A DNA stretch of 64,000 bases, taken from NCBI GenBank assembly GCA_024036415.1, contig JAMWET010005031.1, positions 62,001 through 126,000 on the forward strand. Reading direction: 5' to 3'. How positions within the stretch are numbered: position 1 is the stretch's first letter; the number at the start of each line of letters is the position of its first letter. The notes below the pieces were generated by a model. The model was not told the DNA's origin. It did no database searches and saw only the letters and a program-made list of their open reading frames with translations. Shown piece by piece: positions 25,345 through 44,904 of the stretch. The DNA comes from Prochilodus magdalenae. Lineage: Eukaryota; Chordata; Actinopteri; Characiformes; Prochilodontidae. Position numbers and translations under genes: made by a program.

Positions 25345-28100
25345 CACAGGTGACTCATTTTTAGGAAGCCATGGAATGCCTTATTGTTGACTTCCAGACA
25401 AACCTAGTATTATGAAAGAGTATAGCGTGTCCTCTAGCTTTTTCCAACACTGCTAAAGTGTCCTGTAGCTCCTGTGATACCCATCCACTTTCGCCAGTAA
25501 CACAGACACTATATTAACATTTGTGTGGCTTCATGCTGCCATCAGTTGCATGCCACTGTAAAGTGTGGTATGACAGAAACAAGTGAACGCAGCATTAGTT
25601 ACTAACTACAACCAAGCTTCACATGTATGCCATATGAAAGTAAAATCATTTTTTCATGTTTCTTTATACACATATATTACCAAAAACATACTACAGAGGT
25701 CATGTACGTTAAATATGTTTCAGTCTCAATCATATTTACTTAATGAATTTTATGTTTAGAATTAAAACATATGTTCTGATTAAAAATAACAACAAAAAAA
25801 CAAATAAATTAATCGTGTTTAGCATCAAAATGTGAACCTTAATAGTATTAAAGGATCAGAAAGTGAGAAAAAAGACAATGAGAGAGAAAAGAGGAATAAA
25901 ACAGAGGCCTTCCTGGTCGGAGTGTGAGTTCAGCTTGTTTTTTTCTGATCTGATAGTTGACCACAGGTCAAGGTCTGAGGAGCAGGTCTGCTCAAGGTCT
26001 GACTAGCAAGCTGATTATGCAAGCCTCAGCAAATAACCACTGTTCACAGAATACAGCAGTTACTTCTTTCATACTAGGCTGAACGGCGGAACACAGTGGA
26101 AACACACCACTTAATATGCAGTGTTAGTGATGTAAAAATTATTAACCCTTTTCTGCCCAAAATGAAATTAAGTCCTCTTTTAGGATCAGCAGGATCATTT
26201 ACTTGGAACATCATGTGGTTTTATTGCCCATATAATCGCAGTGCCCTCACTGCGGATGACAACCCTGCCGTCAGCCGTTCAGAACATGGTCAGTGAATGC
26301 TACACTTTGGAATCGTCATTAATAAATTAATAAATTCAGTTTTTTTTATCAATTCAATACTATTGAAACTAATGTCTACAAGAATAAACAGGGCTGTGGA
26401 TGTTTCTACACTGAAATGGAAATCTATATCAGACTGACATGCATTAAATCTAAAACCTTTTAAGAACTGACCGTGATTACACAATAACAGCAACATAATG
26501 AAATTAATGGTTTACTGTGTCACAGTTGGCTTCATGCAGAGTTTATTAGTCAGGAGTCCAATGACCCTGTTGGCAACTGCCTTGGTGATTTGGCTTGAGG
26601 CCTGAACATCCTTGTGTAAGGAATCCCAAGGGTTCTTTGAACACCAGCATGATTAGCTAGTATTCTAGCTAGTATAATGATGATCAGTGAGGCTCATTCC
26701 CCTGTTCTCACTGTAACTTCCCACGGGATTTGATGATTTAGACATTTTGCAGCTCTAGTGTACTCAAGATTTTGGTGTTAGGTTAAATGCATGCTGTGCT
26801 TGCTCAAACCAATGCCTCCATTCATCAGCAGCTAATTTCATCGCTAGTAGTTCCCTGTCACCCATGTCGAGTTATTGAGTTGTATTGTATTTTCTGGAGG
26901 ATGTGCAGGGAAACTCCATTTAGGTGGTGCCTCAACTCTGAGAAAGAAAGGCTCAGACTTCTGAATCCAAAGCCCCCACATTGCATTGAGCATTGGCAAG
27001 CCCATAAGGCATTCTAGTGTATTCATATTGACCAGGTGGTTGGAAATGTCGTCTTTCATGTGTCCACCTCCTTTATCCCAATCAAATTAGGTGCATGCCT
27101 AAGTTGTAACTTGTAACTTGTGAAATATGGATGTCCTCTCAACTGTTCCAGGCCCGCTGGTACCAAAGACAAACGACGTTGAAACTTTTATGAAACGTAA
27201 GCCATTGTAATCTGTACAAGGATGCAATCTCCCGTCTTCTCAATAAACATCATATCACCCCCGGTATTGAGCTGTAGGTTGAGAGCCAATATAGGTTACT
27301 ACAAAAGAGTTTTGATGAGATGGAGCCACTTGAACTTGCCCAGTAGACCCTGGCAGAGGAATGTGCCGGCATGTCCTGCACCAGTCCGAGCAATTCATCC
27401 ATGCACTGTTCCTGTCACGTCATCTGATTTTCTAACTTGCTGACTGCATTTGCTACATTTGTAAGGCAAAGTCTTCCGTCATGAATGGCTTCACACAGAG
27501 GTTAGGAGGCCAGCACACATTGTTTTTAATAACCAAATTAAAGTGCCAGCCAAATTGAGGTCTTGAGAGGATAACAATAAAACCTTAAACATCAGTAAAC
27601 AGGTCAAAAATCACATATACAAAATTATAATTGGGGCCAGGTGAATCCAGGCAAGGCCATAAAGCAGAATTACCAGAGGAAAATAGCAAGACTCAGAAGA
27701 AATGCAAAGCAGTAGCAAACAAGACTTCATAACAAGGGCAGATTTCACAGAGCTTAAATACATTACAAAATGGCCCCTAATGATGAACAGGTGTGTAAAA
27801 CTGAACTCGAACTCAGGTGATTGTGACCTTTGGTGGCATGGAGAAGAAGTTACTTGGTGTCTTATTTCATCTTATTACAATCTACATTACATTTCAGTCT
27901 ACATTAGTTATTTTAGAATAAAATCACAAATACTTATGTGACAAGCGATTCTCAAATAATGAATGAATCTGCATGTTCTTGGTTCCCATCAGCATCCATT
28001 ATTGCAATGCTTTCATTCTTGCATCCCAAAATAACATTTGTAGATTTTAACACATTAGAGTTAAAACCTTGGATTTTTTTTTTACACATTCTTTTGAATG
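25345..28100. other. Intergenic, nothing recognised
   Basis: No coding exon with splice support. Scattered short open frames show no recognisable motif. Confidence 0.4.
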
Positions 28101-28109
28101 TAGGGCAAC

Positions 28110-28330
28110 AGCAAACCTTTGTTTACATTGACTCTTCATCCAGGAACTGTGCTAAAGGTAAAAAGGTGCAGGTAGAAGCTTTATGCTCATTTATAACCCT
28201 ATGATGTGGAACTCCAGAATGAAATAAGCTGTTTTCTCCGTTTTGGGTGGGCTCATAAATAATTTGACGAGCTCTGCTTTGTTTTACTGGTTTACAGCCA
28301 CCTGTTAACACTGGTTTACACGTCCTACAT
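28110..28330 (-). repeat. Dispersed repeat, pair member 1
   Basis: On the minus strand it shares GTAAACCAGTAAAACAAAGC-type sequence, AGAGCTCGTCAAATTA, ATGAGCCCACC and TTTCATTCTGG with 52785-53005 on the plus strand. Confidence 0.6.
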
Positions 28331-28854
28331 TTCTGCCTTGTCACTTCCAGGGTGGGTATTTTGCTCTCAGTGGAGCAGTTCTTCATACCACCAACCAACA
28401 CCCCCACCCCTCTCTCAGTATGAGCGTTGCATTTGAAGAGTGACACAACAATATTTGAGGTTCACAGTACGTCAGTTCCATTTACCGAACTTGGATGCAA
28501 TGATTGGGAAATGCATGCTTTACTAATCGTTGCATCCGATATGTAGCTAGGTATATACCCTGCAGTTCAACATGTTGGGTGATGTATTAACATGTTGTGT
28601 TGGAAATACTGAGGAAGAACATTCCTATGGTGAGAAGGTTCACAACTTCCTGTTAGGGAACGCTCAACTTAGCTTCTGTGGACAGTGAATGTGCTCAATC
28701 AAAACACAAATGTGGACTTTGGGACAGGCTAAAAATCCAAGCAGTTGTTGTCCAGCATGCAATAGACATTAGAAGATCCATGTACCTCTGGAACCAGGAG
28801 AGATTCAAATGCATGATTTTGTTCCAGATAGTCTGTTTGGTTTCTGTTCAGGTT

Positions 28855-29605
28855 TCCATAATGCATTATTAGTGAATTCATAAAGATCTATAAAGCATTC
28901 ATAAGGCTCTATAATACTTGACATAGACCTATGTAACATACATAAATCAGTGTTCATAATCACACACATCAAAGGGTGTGACACCACAGTATAAAGCATC
29001 ATAGCACAAAGTGACAAAGTGAATAATGCCCTACCATTTATATATAGTTGGCATAGTCTCTATGAGCTGTTTGCTCATTAATAGCAGACATAGAGAAAAT
29101 GATATCAGCATGTAGTTTGTAAAATGATATTTTATCGAGGTGAGTTTTATTAATGTTCGTATTTAAGGCAATCGTACTTTATTTAAAGTTGCTATGTGCT
29201 TATATGAAGATGGACTAATTCAGAGTGGACCAATATCATTACTTTACCTAAAGCCCGTAATAAGACAGCTTATAAGTGTTCATTGCATGCTCATTGCAGT
29301 TACCAAATACGCTGAGGAATGTATGTTAGAGCTTAGGCATCATGTGAACGATGACAGCATTTGTTACTAGGCTTTATGAAGCTGGTCTCACCAGTAATGT
29401 TAGATGTATGTATTATAACACATTATGTCACTTTGTGCTATGAAGCCTTATACTGTGGTGCTGTAACAGTTTATGCACACTCATATGATCATTTATGTAC
29501 AGTTACAAAGTTACTTATGTCAAGTATTATAAAGCATTATGAATGTTTTATAGATCTTTATGAATGCACTTATAATGCATCACGGATACCGGATTCATAA
29601 AAAGT
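28855..29605. mobile_element. Foldback/MITE element with ~200-bp inverted arms
   Basis: The arm at about 28858-29020 (CATAAAGATCTATAAAGCAT, ATAATACTTGACATAGA) is inverted at about 29385-29585 (TCAAGTATTATAAAGCATTA, TATAGATCTTTATGAATGCA). The outer ends are TGCATTAT / ATAATGCA. A related half-copy lies near 31140-31310 in vtn intron 1. Confidence 0.7.
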
Positions 29606-30021
29606 GTTACTGTGTTCTTTGGTGTTTTTCTTTCCTGCTTTGCAGGAGTAAACATTGACAGTGTCAAAACACAGGGAGCACAGGCAATGAGGTCAGTGGT
29701 GGCCAGCGGTCGTTTGCTGTTGCTCCCTGATCAATACTCATCCAGGTGATGGCAATTGTCCAGATTCAGTTAAAGATATCTGTCAGTTTATTAAAATGAT
29801 CATCTGAGTTTATTAACCGAGTCATCGAGTCAGCGCCCTCATAGGTACATATTACATTTCATTCTCACAAATTCTAATCAGTGGATGCTCCAGTAAAGAG
29901 CACTAAACAAACAGTGACGAATGACTTTTGAAGTCATTGATCTGCTGAGCACATCACTGACCCAGATTGACCATACCAAGGGAGCTAAACAACTCAACAC
30001 ACAAGAGGAGAGAGCCAGCAC

Positions 30022-30035
30022 ATGAGCGTCCCAAC

Positions 30036-30039
<4 letters not shown>
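30022..30039 (+). other. Five-codon upstream ORF overlapping the vtn start
   Basis: ATGAGCGTCCCAACATGA: its stop TGA overlaps the vtn ATG as ATGA. It is relevant only if transcription starts upstream of 30022, which is likely but not shown. Confidence 0.5.
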
Positions 30040-36137
<6,098 letters not shown>

Positions 36138-36912
36138 GAACATCAAGCCAGCAGCCATTGCTTTTATTACATTAATTAAGATGTGACCATGGAAAAAATG
36201 ATGCATTCACAATCATTGACCTGTTGCTCTCTAAGTAATAGAACCGCTACTCCTAATATACAATTCAATGGCATTTTCCAGTATTCCCAACTTCTGTTGT
36301 ACCTAGTAGTGGGCTGGTAACTAGTTACATGTACTCAGTTGCATGTATATTTACACATGATGAGGGAACCTACAGGAGAAGAATCTACTCAGTTCCATTT
36401 TAGGCTTTAAAGTTTAGTTATCCATTGCTTTGTTCTCTAATTATTTCATTATATGTTGTTAATAGGCTCTGTACTGCTTTTGATGTGATTGGCCACGCCT
36501 ATTCCTATGCTGATAGGTACTGAATGTACTTTACTCTGTAGTTGTTCAGTACTTTCGTACTTCTGCTCAAAGTATTTTTGATCTAATCATTATTCCACTA
36601 TGGTAACCACACTGGAGAATGGGTTTAGGCTACTCTACCCACACCGCCTGCATCTGTATTGTACTGTCGATTCCAATGCATTTAGCAGTGCTATGAACTG
36701 AGGTGATGAATACTGTCATGTCATACAGAAGAAGCAGTCAGGAGACGCCATAATGTGTAAACGGAAATGCTCTGTTATTGATTTGTATAAGCCACAGCGC
36801 TCCTGAGAATCTGCACACCCCACAATATTACTGTTTTCCAAATTTGGACATGCTGCCCTGTATGTTGTGTTAACACTTCATGAAATAATTAAAATGCGTC
36901 AAAATGACTTGG

Positions 36913-36918
36913 AATAAA
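36913..36918 (+). other. Candidate vtn polyadenylation signal AATAAA
   Basis: First AATAAA after the vtn stop, about 776 nt downstream. It would give a 3' untranslated region of about 0.8 kb. Confidence 0.4.
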
Positions 36919-36939
36919 TTATTTCTCTACAAACTTCCA

Positions 36940-38285
36940 TAAAACTTCGGAAAATCAGAGGTTTTGTCAATTTTCTGAGCACATTTAGAAAATCCACTAT
37001 AACATGATAGTACAGCATTTCATTACTTGGATTTGGTGCTACTGTTTAGAAATAGTAAATGCTAAATTCATTCTGCTGTATTACCATACAAGGTTTCCTG
37101 TGCCACTGGCTGCCACACTGATCGCGGTGCATAATTGGTCCATCCCATGTTTAGCACTTAGCAAGGTTTTCCTTTCATCAATGCTGTTAATCGTTTCTTC
37201 AAACATGCTTCTGGCTACGGTGGCTAAAGACTTCCATTTAAACGTAAACCGTCCATCAACAGCAATTCCGCCAGACAACAGTTTGACAACAGAATAACTC
37301 TGAGGGGCTTATACACTTGCAGGTAAGGTCATTATGCAGATCGATCCAGATCGTGTTTGTGCAAACTGCGCAGTACAGTAGAACAGTAGAACCACAACTA
37401 TCAGCTAAACCTTTCTGCAGGTCATGTGTCATGAAGCAGTTTTGCTTTACTTCAGTTCTGAGAGTTTCCATGGTCTTCCAGATTTTGCCTCATTGTCTAC
37501 AGTTCCCCTTATCAGCCATTTTCTGCCAGTGGAATTGTGAGCTGGAGGCTTCTCCTGCAATGAAAGCATCAGTTACTATCAGCTACTTTTTACTGGGCTG
37601 CTACTGTATAAGGTTTCTGCATGTCCATTGCAAGGTTCTTTAGGGATCCAGAGTGGGTTTTTATTCTAACTAATGTTTCTGGCTCCTAAATTTGAAAGAG
37701 TGTTGAGTCAAACCAAAGCGATACTAGTATATCAAAACACCCATAATATGGTGAAGGAGAGCACTGGGGTTAACCAGTTATTCCCCCATCTGGGGAATTA
37801 TCTACCAAACTGTCACCTGTTCCGCTCTATTTAGTTGTCTTCAGATGTCTGCAGACGTGTCAGGATGAATTTAGCTGGTATCCATCGGTTTCAGTGTTCA
37901 GTCAGCCAGGTCTGGAAGATGAAAATCCCCAACATCAAACAAACCATGACTCTATATGGATGTTTCAGCCCACAAAAACTAAATGTACACACCATTCTCC
38001 TCCATTCAAGTGTTTTTACTGTCGTTCCTCGATATAACCTGTATACATTGGAACATGGTGTTCTTTATGGATCTTGTTGCTGCACACAAAGGCAGCCCAA
38101 TGTATGAACTACATAGATTGTAGATAATCGACAGTGTGAGGCATGGCACAATATGTATGTACAGCAGGCAATAAATAAAACAGAACCTAAATACACAATA
38201 AATACTATACAGGACAATGTGTGACTGGTAAATGGCATTTAGTGGCAGGTAGTAATTAAGGAAGTAGTGAAAACATTGTTAACTC
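36940..38285. other. Intergenic, nothing recognised
   Basis: Open frames on the minus strand near 37081-37471 have no motif I recognise and no splice support. A small repeat cannot be excluded. Confidence 0.35.
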
Positions 38286-38288
38286 TTA

Positions 38289-39235
38289 ACCATACAGCAC
38301 TGTGGAGACTTATACCAGAATCAAAGCTAAACAATAAGGTGCCAGTGTAAAGTGATGATGAAGCCTAAAGGTACAGATGGTAAAGCATGAATGAAGAGGG
38401 TCTGATCGGTCCCAGCATATGTTGGGGGCCATCAGTTCAGTAATCTGACAACCTCTGTAAAGAAGCTGGTGCAGAGTCTGGTGGTGGTGGAACGGATGCT
38501 CTGGTACCTTCTGCCAGATGGCAGTAGGATGAGGAGTCCATGATATGGTCTCCTCAGGTGTCAACCGTGGATAAAGACAATGCAATGATCTTCTCAGCAG
38601 TTCTTCAGTCCGCCGTAGGGTCCTACTGTTTGAGACAGAACGGTTCCTATTCCAGACAATAAGACAGCTGGTCAAATGTAGGATGTAGTAGGGATGAAGC
38701 GGTGGAGGTTAGCTCTCTTCATCCTACACTGGAGGTGACGATGATGTGCACCCCAAGGAACTTGGAGCTTTTGACTCTCTCCACAGGTGAACCATTGACA
38801 TACAGTGGAGAGCGATCTCCATCACAAGTCCTCCTGAAGTCGACAATCATCTCTTTCATCTTATCTACACAGAGCAATGCTGACTGGTCATTGTTGCTGA
38901 TAAGTCCCACCAGTGTAGTATCGTCAGCACACTTGAGCATGTGATTTGAGCTAAGCAGTCATGAGTCAGCAGCGTGAATAGCAGGGGACCGGGCACAAAG
39001 GCCTGGGGAGCACCTGTGCTTAGCGTGGTGGTACTCAAGGTGTTCTTGCTTATCCTGATAGGGTGAGGTCTCCCAATTAGTAAGTATAGGATCCAGCTGG
39101 AGGGGGAGGTATCTTGGCCCAGCAAGCTCAGCTTTCTAATACAGTGCTGTGGTATGGCTGTATGTAATGGTCTTTTCTGTCCAGGTGGGTCAGTGAGAGC
39201 TACATGGTGTTCTCTGCAGATTGATATGCCAACTG
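38289..39235 (-). pseudogene. Degraded LINE reverse transcriptase (CR1/Rex/L2-type)
   Basis: In broken frames the minus strand reads STGAPQ...PLLFTL (the reverse transcriptase GxPQG motif region), then CADDTTLVGLISNND (the catalytic ADD box), KEMIVDFRR, VERVKSSKFLGVHI and LPSGRR-like terminal sequence. Frameshifts and stops between these segments make it inactive. Clade assignment is tentative. Confidence 0.75.
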
Positions 39236-39401
39236 AAATGGATCCAGTGTGAAAGAAAGGCTGCTCTTAACTTGTTTCATTGCCGACCACTCAAAGCACT
39301 TCATAATGTGTGGAGTGAGTGCTATAGACCAATAGTCACTGAGGCAAGACACATTGTAGAGTTCTTAACAGAGATAGAAGACAGATGATAGGGACAACAG
39401 C

Positions 39402-39762
39402 ATGGCTCAAAGAGAATGCAACATGCAGATGTCTTAGCATGGAGTTGTAGAGCTTTGTAATGGTGTCCTGTAATATTCCATCACATACAGCGAGCATACT
39501 CTCACACAGTTCTTGCAGGTTTTCCGGCAGAGGTTGAGGTGGAGTGACACCTGGCTTCCTGGATGTGTGAGAGGTGATAACGGACTGTTTATCATGGTGC
39601 CTCCACACAATGTTCAGTGTTCACTGTTCACTATTTGTCTGTGCGCAATCGTGGCGATTGAAGTTGAATCATTTGCATGTGTCATGATGTCAGACCGACA
39701 CAGTTTCATTCCTGTCGGTTAATTCCTTCTGGGAATATAGATTTGGGTGCATATCTCATCCA
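39402..39762 (-). mobile_element. Tc1-like family A, 3' half
   Basis: The minus strand codes HTSRKPG, LPENLQELCES and QDTITKLYNSMLRHL, which is the C-terminal transposase part of family A. The plus-strand right end is AATTCCTTCTGG followed by degraded sequence. Confidence 0.65.
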
Positions 39763-39884
39763 TAGCTAATACAAGTTTAAAAAGCACAGGAGTAAAACGT
39801 ATGTGCAGTAAGCGATATTAGTGCAAATGACAGTACTGTGCCATAGCAGTCAATCATGGACTCAAGTATCCTTATTGAGTGTAC

Positions 39885-40395
39885 ATGTATCATATACACA
39901 GTGCATATACTGCAGTATAATAGTAGGGCCTCCTTTTGCGGCCAATACAGCGTCAGTTCGTCTTGGGAATGACATATACTGCGTCCTGCACAGTGGTCAG
40001 AGGGATTTTAAGCCATTCTTCTTGCAGGATAGTGGCCAGGTCACTACGTGATGCTGGTGGAGGTTCGTCCTTCTTGGTGGTATGCTGACATTACCCTGGA
40101 TACCGTGGCTCTTGATACATCACAAAGACTTGCTGTCTTGGTCACAGATGCGCCAGCAAGACGTGCACCAACAGTTTGTCCTCTTTTGAACTCTGGTATG
40201 TCACCCATAATGTTGTGTGCATTGCAGTATTTTGAGCAGAACTGTGCTCTTACCTGCTAACTGAACCTTCACACTCTGCTCTTACTGGTGCAATGTGCAA
40301 TTAATGAAGATTGGCCACCAGGCTGGTCCAATTTAGCCATGAGACCTCCCACACTAAAATGACAGGTGTTTCAGTTTCATTGTCCAGCCCCTGTA
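39885..40395. mobile_element. Dispersed repeat starting near GGGCCTCCTTTTGCGGCCAA
   Basis: Resembles a common fish repeat that begins TAGGGCCTCCTTTTGC and ends near CAGTTTCATTGTCCAGCCCC. The class is not known to me. Open frames inside it are not credible genes. Confidence 0.4.
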
Positions 40396-40399
40396 GAAG

Positions 40400-41270
40400 T
40401 AATACATTGAATCATCAGTGTGTGTGCAAAATGTGCAAAACCAGTCATGTTTAGTGGTCATCTCAGAGGAAAGGGCTGAACATGAACAACATTACTGGTC
40501 ACATGCGTGTAGCAGAGAAGCATGAGGTGGAATGGTGGTTGGTGGAAATGACGTGTTAAGAACTCTGATGGCCTGGGATGTGAAAGATGTCGGTCAAAAC
40601 ATCCCAAATGCAGCCCGACAGTCCAGACTTGTCAGAAGTTTGCTCCTTTAGTTTCCTAATGGAGCATCTAACCTGTACACCAAATGCTTATACACTGGCT
40701 TATGATGATTCTGACACGAAGTATGTCATCTAGTCCAGTTCTGAGCCTGAATTATGAGTTTTGTCATTATGCTTCTCAAATTTGTCCACTTATATGCGTT
40801 GATTTGTATTACTAACAATGTGCCATATTAGTATGTGATGATTCAGGCATGGAGATTTCTACTGTCCTATTTCTCATAAAGAAGCTGACCATTTCTGTTG
40901 CTGCTTTGATCATAAACTTTTAATTATTAAGCAGCAGCAATCTGCAACCAAACAAACCATACTGGTAATTATATAATGGTAGTAATGCTATAATAATAAT
41001 CTTGTGTTGTTTACCCATGTCTCAAGACTGACAGCGGGACAGTGACGTTAAGTGACCTTGAGCTTTGGAAAATTGCTGCATACAGCCAAACGTTTATGTT
41101 ATTATTATTTCCCTCGGTGGAGATGGCCTGAATTGATTTATGTTCCCAGTGTCTATGTTTTGAACCAGTCTGACCATCCCTAATCCAGGTCTCTGAAGGC
41201 TGTAGCTGTGAAAGAGCTCTGGTTATTAAGTACTGCCCCCTAATGTCAAAACAATATGGTTCTACTGGAA
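40400..41270. other. Intergenic, nothing recognised
   Basis: No gene or clear repeat seen. Confidence 0.4.
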
Positions 41271-41500
41271 AGTTGTTGCTGTCCGATGAAAAACATCCAA
41301 CTTTACAGGAGAGGGCAAAAACCTGATTTACCTTTAATGTAAGTCAATGGAACCAGATGTTTTTCCAACTTTTGTTTTTCTGATTTTGTGTCATTTATGT
41401 TTTTCACACAGTGTAAACAGCAGCTGTTCAAATGATGCATAAAAATCTAAATTACCAAAAAATTAACAGGCGTTTTTCGTTGGACAGTGACAATATATTA
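41270..41500. mobile_element. MITE with ends CTGTCC(A/G)A(T/C)GAAAAAC
   Basis: The left end is GCTGTCCGATGAAAAACATC; the right end is GCGTTTTTCGTTGGACAG, its near reverse complement. A second copy is at 51482-51737. Confidence 0.7.
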
Positions 41501-41921
41501 TATATGATATATTATATATTATAATTCAAAAGAAACGGGGAAAAAAATAACAATATAAATCAATAAAATAAATAATGGAATAATGGATAATAGACTGGCA
41601 TTCACTCAGCTAGTTGGACCAAAGTATGCTCCTTCCTAAACATCACATCCGTAGTTGCTTGTTGAACATTTTAATGCAAAGCTATGGACATTATTAAAGA
41701 GCTGGTCCTGCTTCGGCTCTCTTCATGTAAGGCTTTCCACTACATACACCAATGAACACGCCTGTGGGAATCTGTACAGTGGGTATTCTTATTCACCCCA
41801 AAGGTGTTACATGATATTGAGGTCACAGGTCTCTGTGTTGGCTGGTCAAGTTCATCCACCCCAAACTCAACCATGTCTTTCGGACCCACCCCTGTTATAG
41901 ACTCACTTGGGCCCACGTGTT

Positions 41922-42503
41922 TGTTTATGCAACATGCCAGACGTCTCAGCATGGAGTTGTAGAGGTTTCTAATGGTGTCCTGTGATAATCCATCCCATGC
42001 AGCTTGAATATTCTCACACAGCTCCTGCAGATTTTGTGGTAGGGGTGGAGGTGGAGTGACACCAGGTCAACTGGACATGTGATGTGTGACAACAAACTGT
42101 TTATCTTATCATGGTGCCTCCAGACACAGATTTGTTGGTCATCCCCACCAAGACAAAAGCAGGACTCGTCACTGAAGATGACCCACTGCCATTCTGAGTT
42201 ACATCATGACAGTCTGGGATGACACCATTGCAGTCTTTGGTGATGCTGAGGTGGTGTTAAGGGTAGTTGTCGTCCTGCATCATGCAGCTGCCTGCCAATG
42301 GTGCTGGCCTCCAGTCATGGCTGTTGGGTCACTCAGGTTCAGCAATAAGGCCCATCCTTGCGTACGTCGCATGCACAGCCAAGGGTGAAATTTGAATGAT
42401 TCACCCGTCCTACAATGTCAAACCTACCCACCCGTTTCATTGCTGTTGGTTGATTTCTTCTGGGTGCAGCTATTTGTGCAGCTAGTCCTTTGATGACGAG
42501 TTT
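41922..42503 (-). mobile_element. Tc1-like element, family A
   Basis: Reverse-oriented copy: GCAACATGCCAGACGTCTCA, AGCTCCTGCAGATTTTGTGG, CATGGTGCCTCCAGACAC and the right end TTCTTCTGGGTGCAGCTATT. Confidence 0.7.
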
Positions 42504-42509
42504 ATATAC

Positions 42510-44900
42510 AGTTTACCTTTTGGGCAGCATGTGTAGTACATCCACACCACTAATGAAGTGGGTGATACAGGAAACCAACAAATTCCAAGAACCATACAGT
42601 GCTTTTGGGCTGTTGCCTCGAAACGGCCCTGACTCTTTTAAATGTGGTATTAATTACATTGATATGAAAGATCTATGGGTAATATAACTGACTCACTGTG
42701 AGGCTAGTGTATCTGAACAGAAGCATGTAGAGATGGACACAGCAGAAAGAGGACCAGATAAACCCGTCGGCACAAATGGTCCTGAATGAGTAGGCTGCTG
42801 ATGCTAACAGCACTTACAGGAGAACAGAAGCCCTGTGACTCAGAGCTCACTTATAAAAGAAGTCATTGATCAGTGGTTTCCTGAGGTTTCTGTTCTTTCC
42901 TGAGTACAGCAAAATGTATGTCTGGGGTAAAAGGCCATACACCACACAAGCACGAACAAAACACTGGACAATTCCTCTAACTCTAAGAAGAGATTAGCAC
43001 CAGCAGGCTGGAAAGATCTCGCGGCCATGCAGCGTTGGATTGTAAGACCTCAAAATGGTCTGCAGTTGGCCTGTGTGTATTGCGAGTGCACTCAGTAGGA
43101 AGCCCAGAGATGGATTGTTGCACCAAATGACTGTTATTATCTTTCCAAGTCCTGCAGTTTGCACTGCCGCAACTGATGATCTCCTGAGACAGTTGCTCCC
43201 TCTGCTGGCCAAAAGACAATTGGTGAGAAACTTTGAGGAAGAAATTTCAGTATCATCATAATTATCAATGGGCCACAGTTTAAACAGCTACGCAATTTGA
43301 TTGGTTGAAAAGTGTCCTGCTGATGTTATATCTGATGATGTCATGCTTTTTTTTCACCATGCCTACATCACTACTGACCACTGGTTGCTAAGCAACAACA
43401 GTGATTGCTCGATTCCTAACTGCCTAAACTGCTCTTGGATATAAGCCAATTTTAATGAAGTGGGGACAACTTTGGTTTCTTAAGTCGTAAAATGAATGGA
43501 ACACATTGAAAACAATGTTCAGTATTCTGCATCCCTGATAATCATATTGCTCTGATCACACATAAAATATATGCCTCTGGTTGGAAGCCTTTTAAATGCA
43601 GTGTATTACCAAAAGCTGGCTATGTGTATGACCCACGCGTGTGTCTGCTTCCAGAGAACATGGGAATGACCAATGAGAATCTGTGTTTGAGTCTGCAGAG
43701 AGAAGGAGAGGAGATCCTGTCACTTCGGCAACTTCTTCTTGTATTCTTCTTCTTCTTCCTCTCACTGAGTAGCTGACGAGGCCTCCTGCGAGTCATTGAG
43801 TCGATAGAATCCTGACTGTACCTGGTACAGCTTTAACTCACAGCAGAATCAGAGCTTACAAGTGGACTAACAGTCATATCCAAATGAACCATACATGGGC
43901 GTGGTAGTGGGGGGGAAAGTGGACCTGACTACCCAGGGCCCGAGTAGGGAGAGGGGCCCATTTTTTTTGCTCACGTTCCTCGTGTACTGGCATGGATAGG
44001 GGCCCACTGACATTGAGAGTGTACAGGGCCCAGAATTTGCTGCTATGCCCCTGGAACCATATCTAGTATCTTAACTAAGCAACAGAACATGATAAAAGTC
44101 TCCAGAGGAGGAGTAATTTAATAACTTAGATATACAAAGTAAATGTTACTTTCATGCTTATTAAATATCTTTAAAACAAAATATCTTTATTTAAACTACA
44201 GCTAGTGTCAAAATCCAACATAATGCTGAGCTTGCCTCGCTAGCTTGGCACTTGCATAACATATGAAGAGCGTTATCTTAGCAAAGGTAATATTAAAAAA
44301 GCTAAGCATTTGAAAGATAGCTAGGTATTGACATAGCTTTATGATTTTATGTCTGTGCTTGACAATGTTAAAAATGAAATTACCGTTTATAGCATATACT
44401 GTATAAATCGTGTAGGCCGTTAACAGATTTCACACAGGTTGAGGTTTCATTTGACAGATTGATCACAAGCATTGAAACAAGCATTCAAACTTCCCGACAT
44501 TAAAGATTGTTTACGGTTTTATTTAGCTATTCATTCATTTATTTATTTTATGCATACTTGCACTGTCTGTTTGCACTTCTTTCCATGCTCTTGATGCGAA
44601 GCACCAGCACTAATAGTAAAATTTCGTTTTTGTTCCCAACACAATTTTAATGGCTATAAGGATAAAATTGTAAAGCACTAGACAGCATGCACACCTTGTA
44701 TGTTTACAATGCTCAGAAAGACCCAGCTTACACATGGTTGCATTTACACAAGGTCACATGAGTGCCTGTTGTCCCTTATGTGGACAGTCTTGTTAAAAAT
44801 GAGTATGTGAATGACTGAGGTTACAAGCCCCAAGCCTAAAAATGAGCATTTTACAAAGTTCAGCGTTTAAATGGTAGTATACAGTATACACATTATATAT
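42510..44900. other. Intergenic, nothing recognised
   Basis: Overlapping short open frames at 42983-43261 show no recognisable motif. GGGCCC-rich sequence at 43930-44050 may be an old repeat. Confidence 0.35.
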
Positions 44901-44904
44901 GTAT

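Noticed and set aside
37081..37471. Possible minus-strand gene between vtn and aldh3a2
   Set aside because: Short frames with no motif I recognise, stops between them and no convincing splice sites; left as unrecognised.
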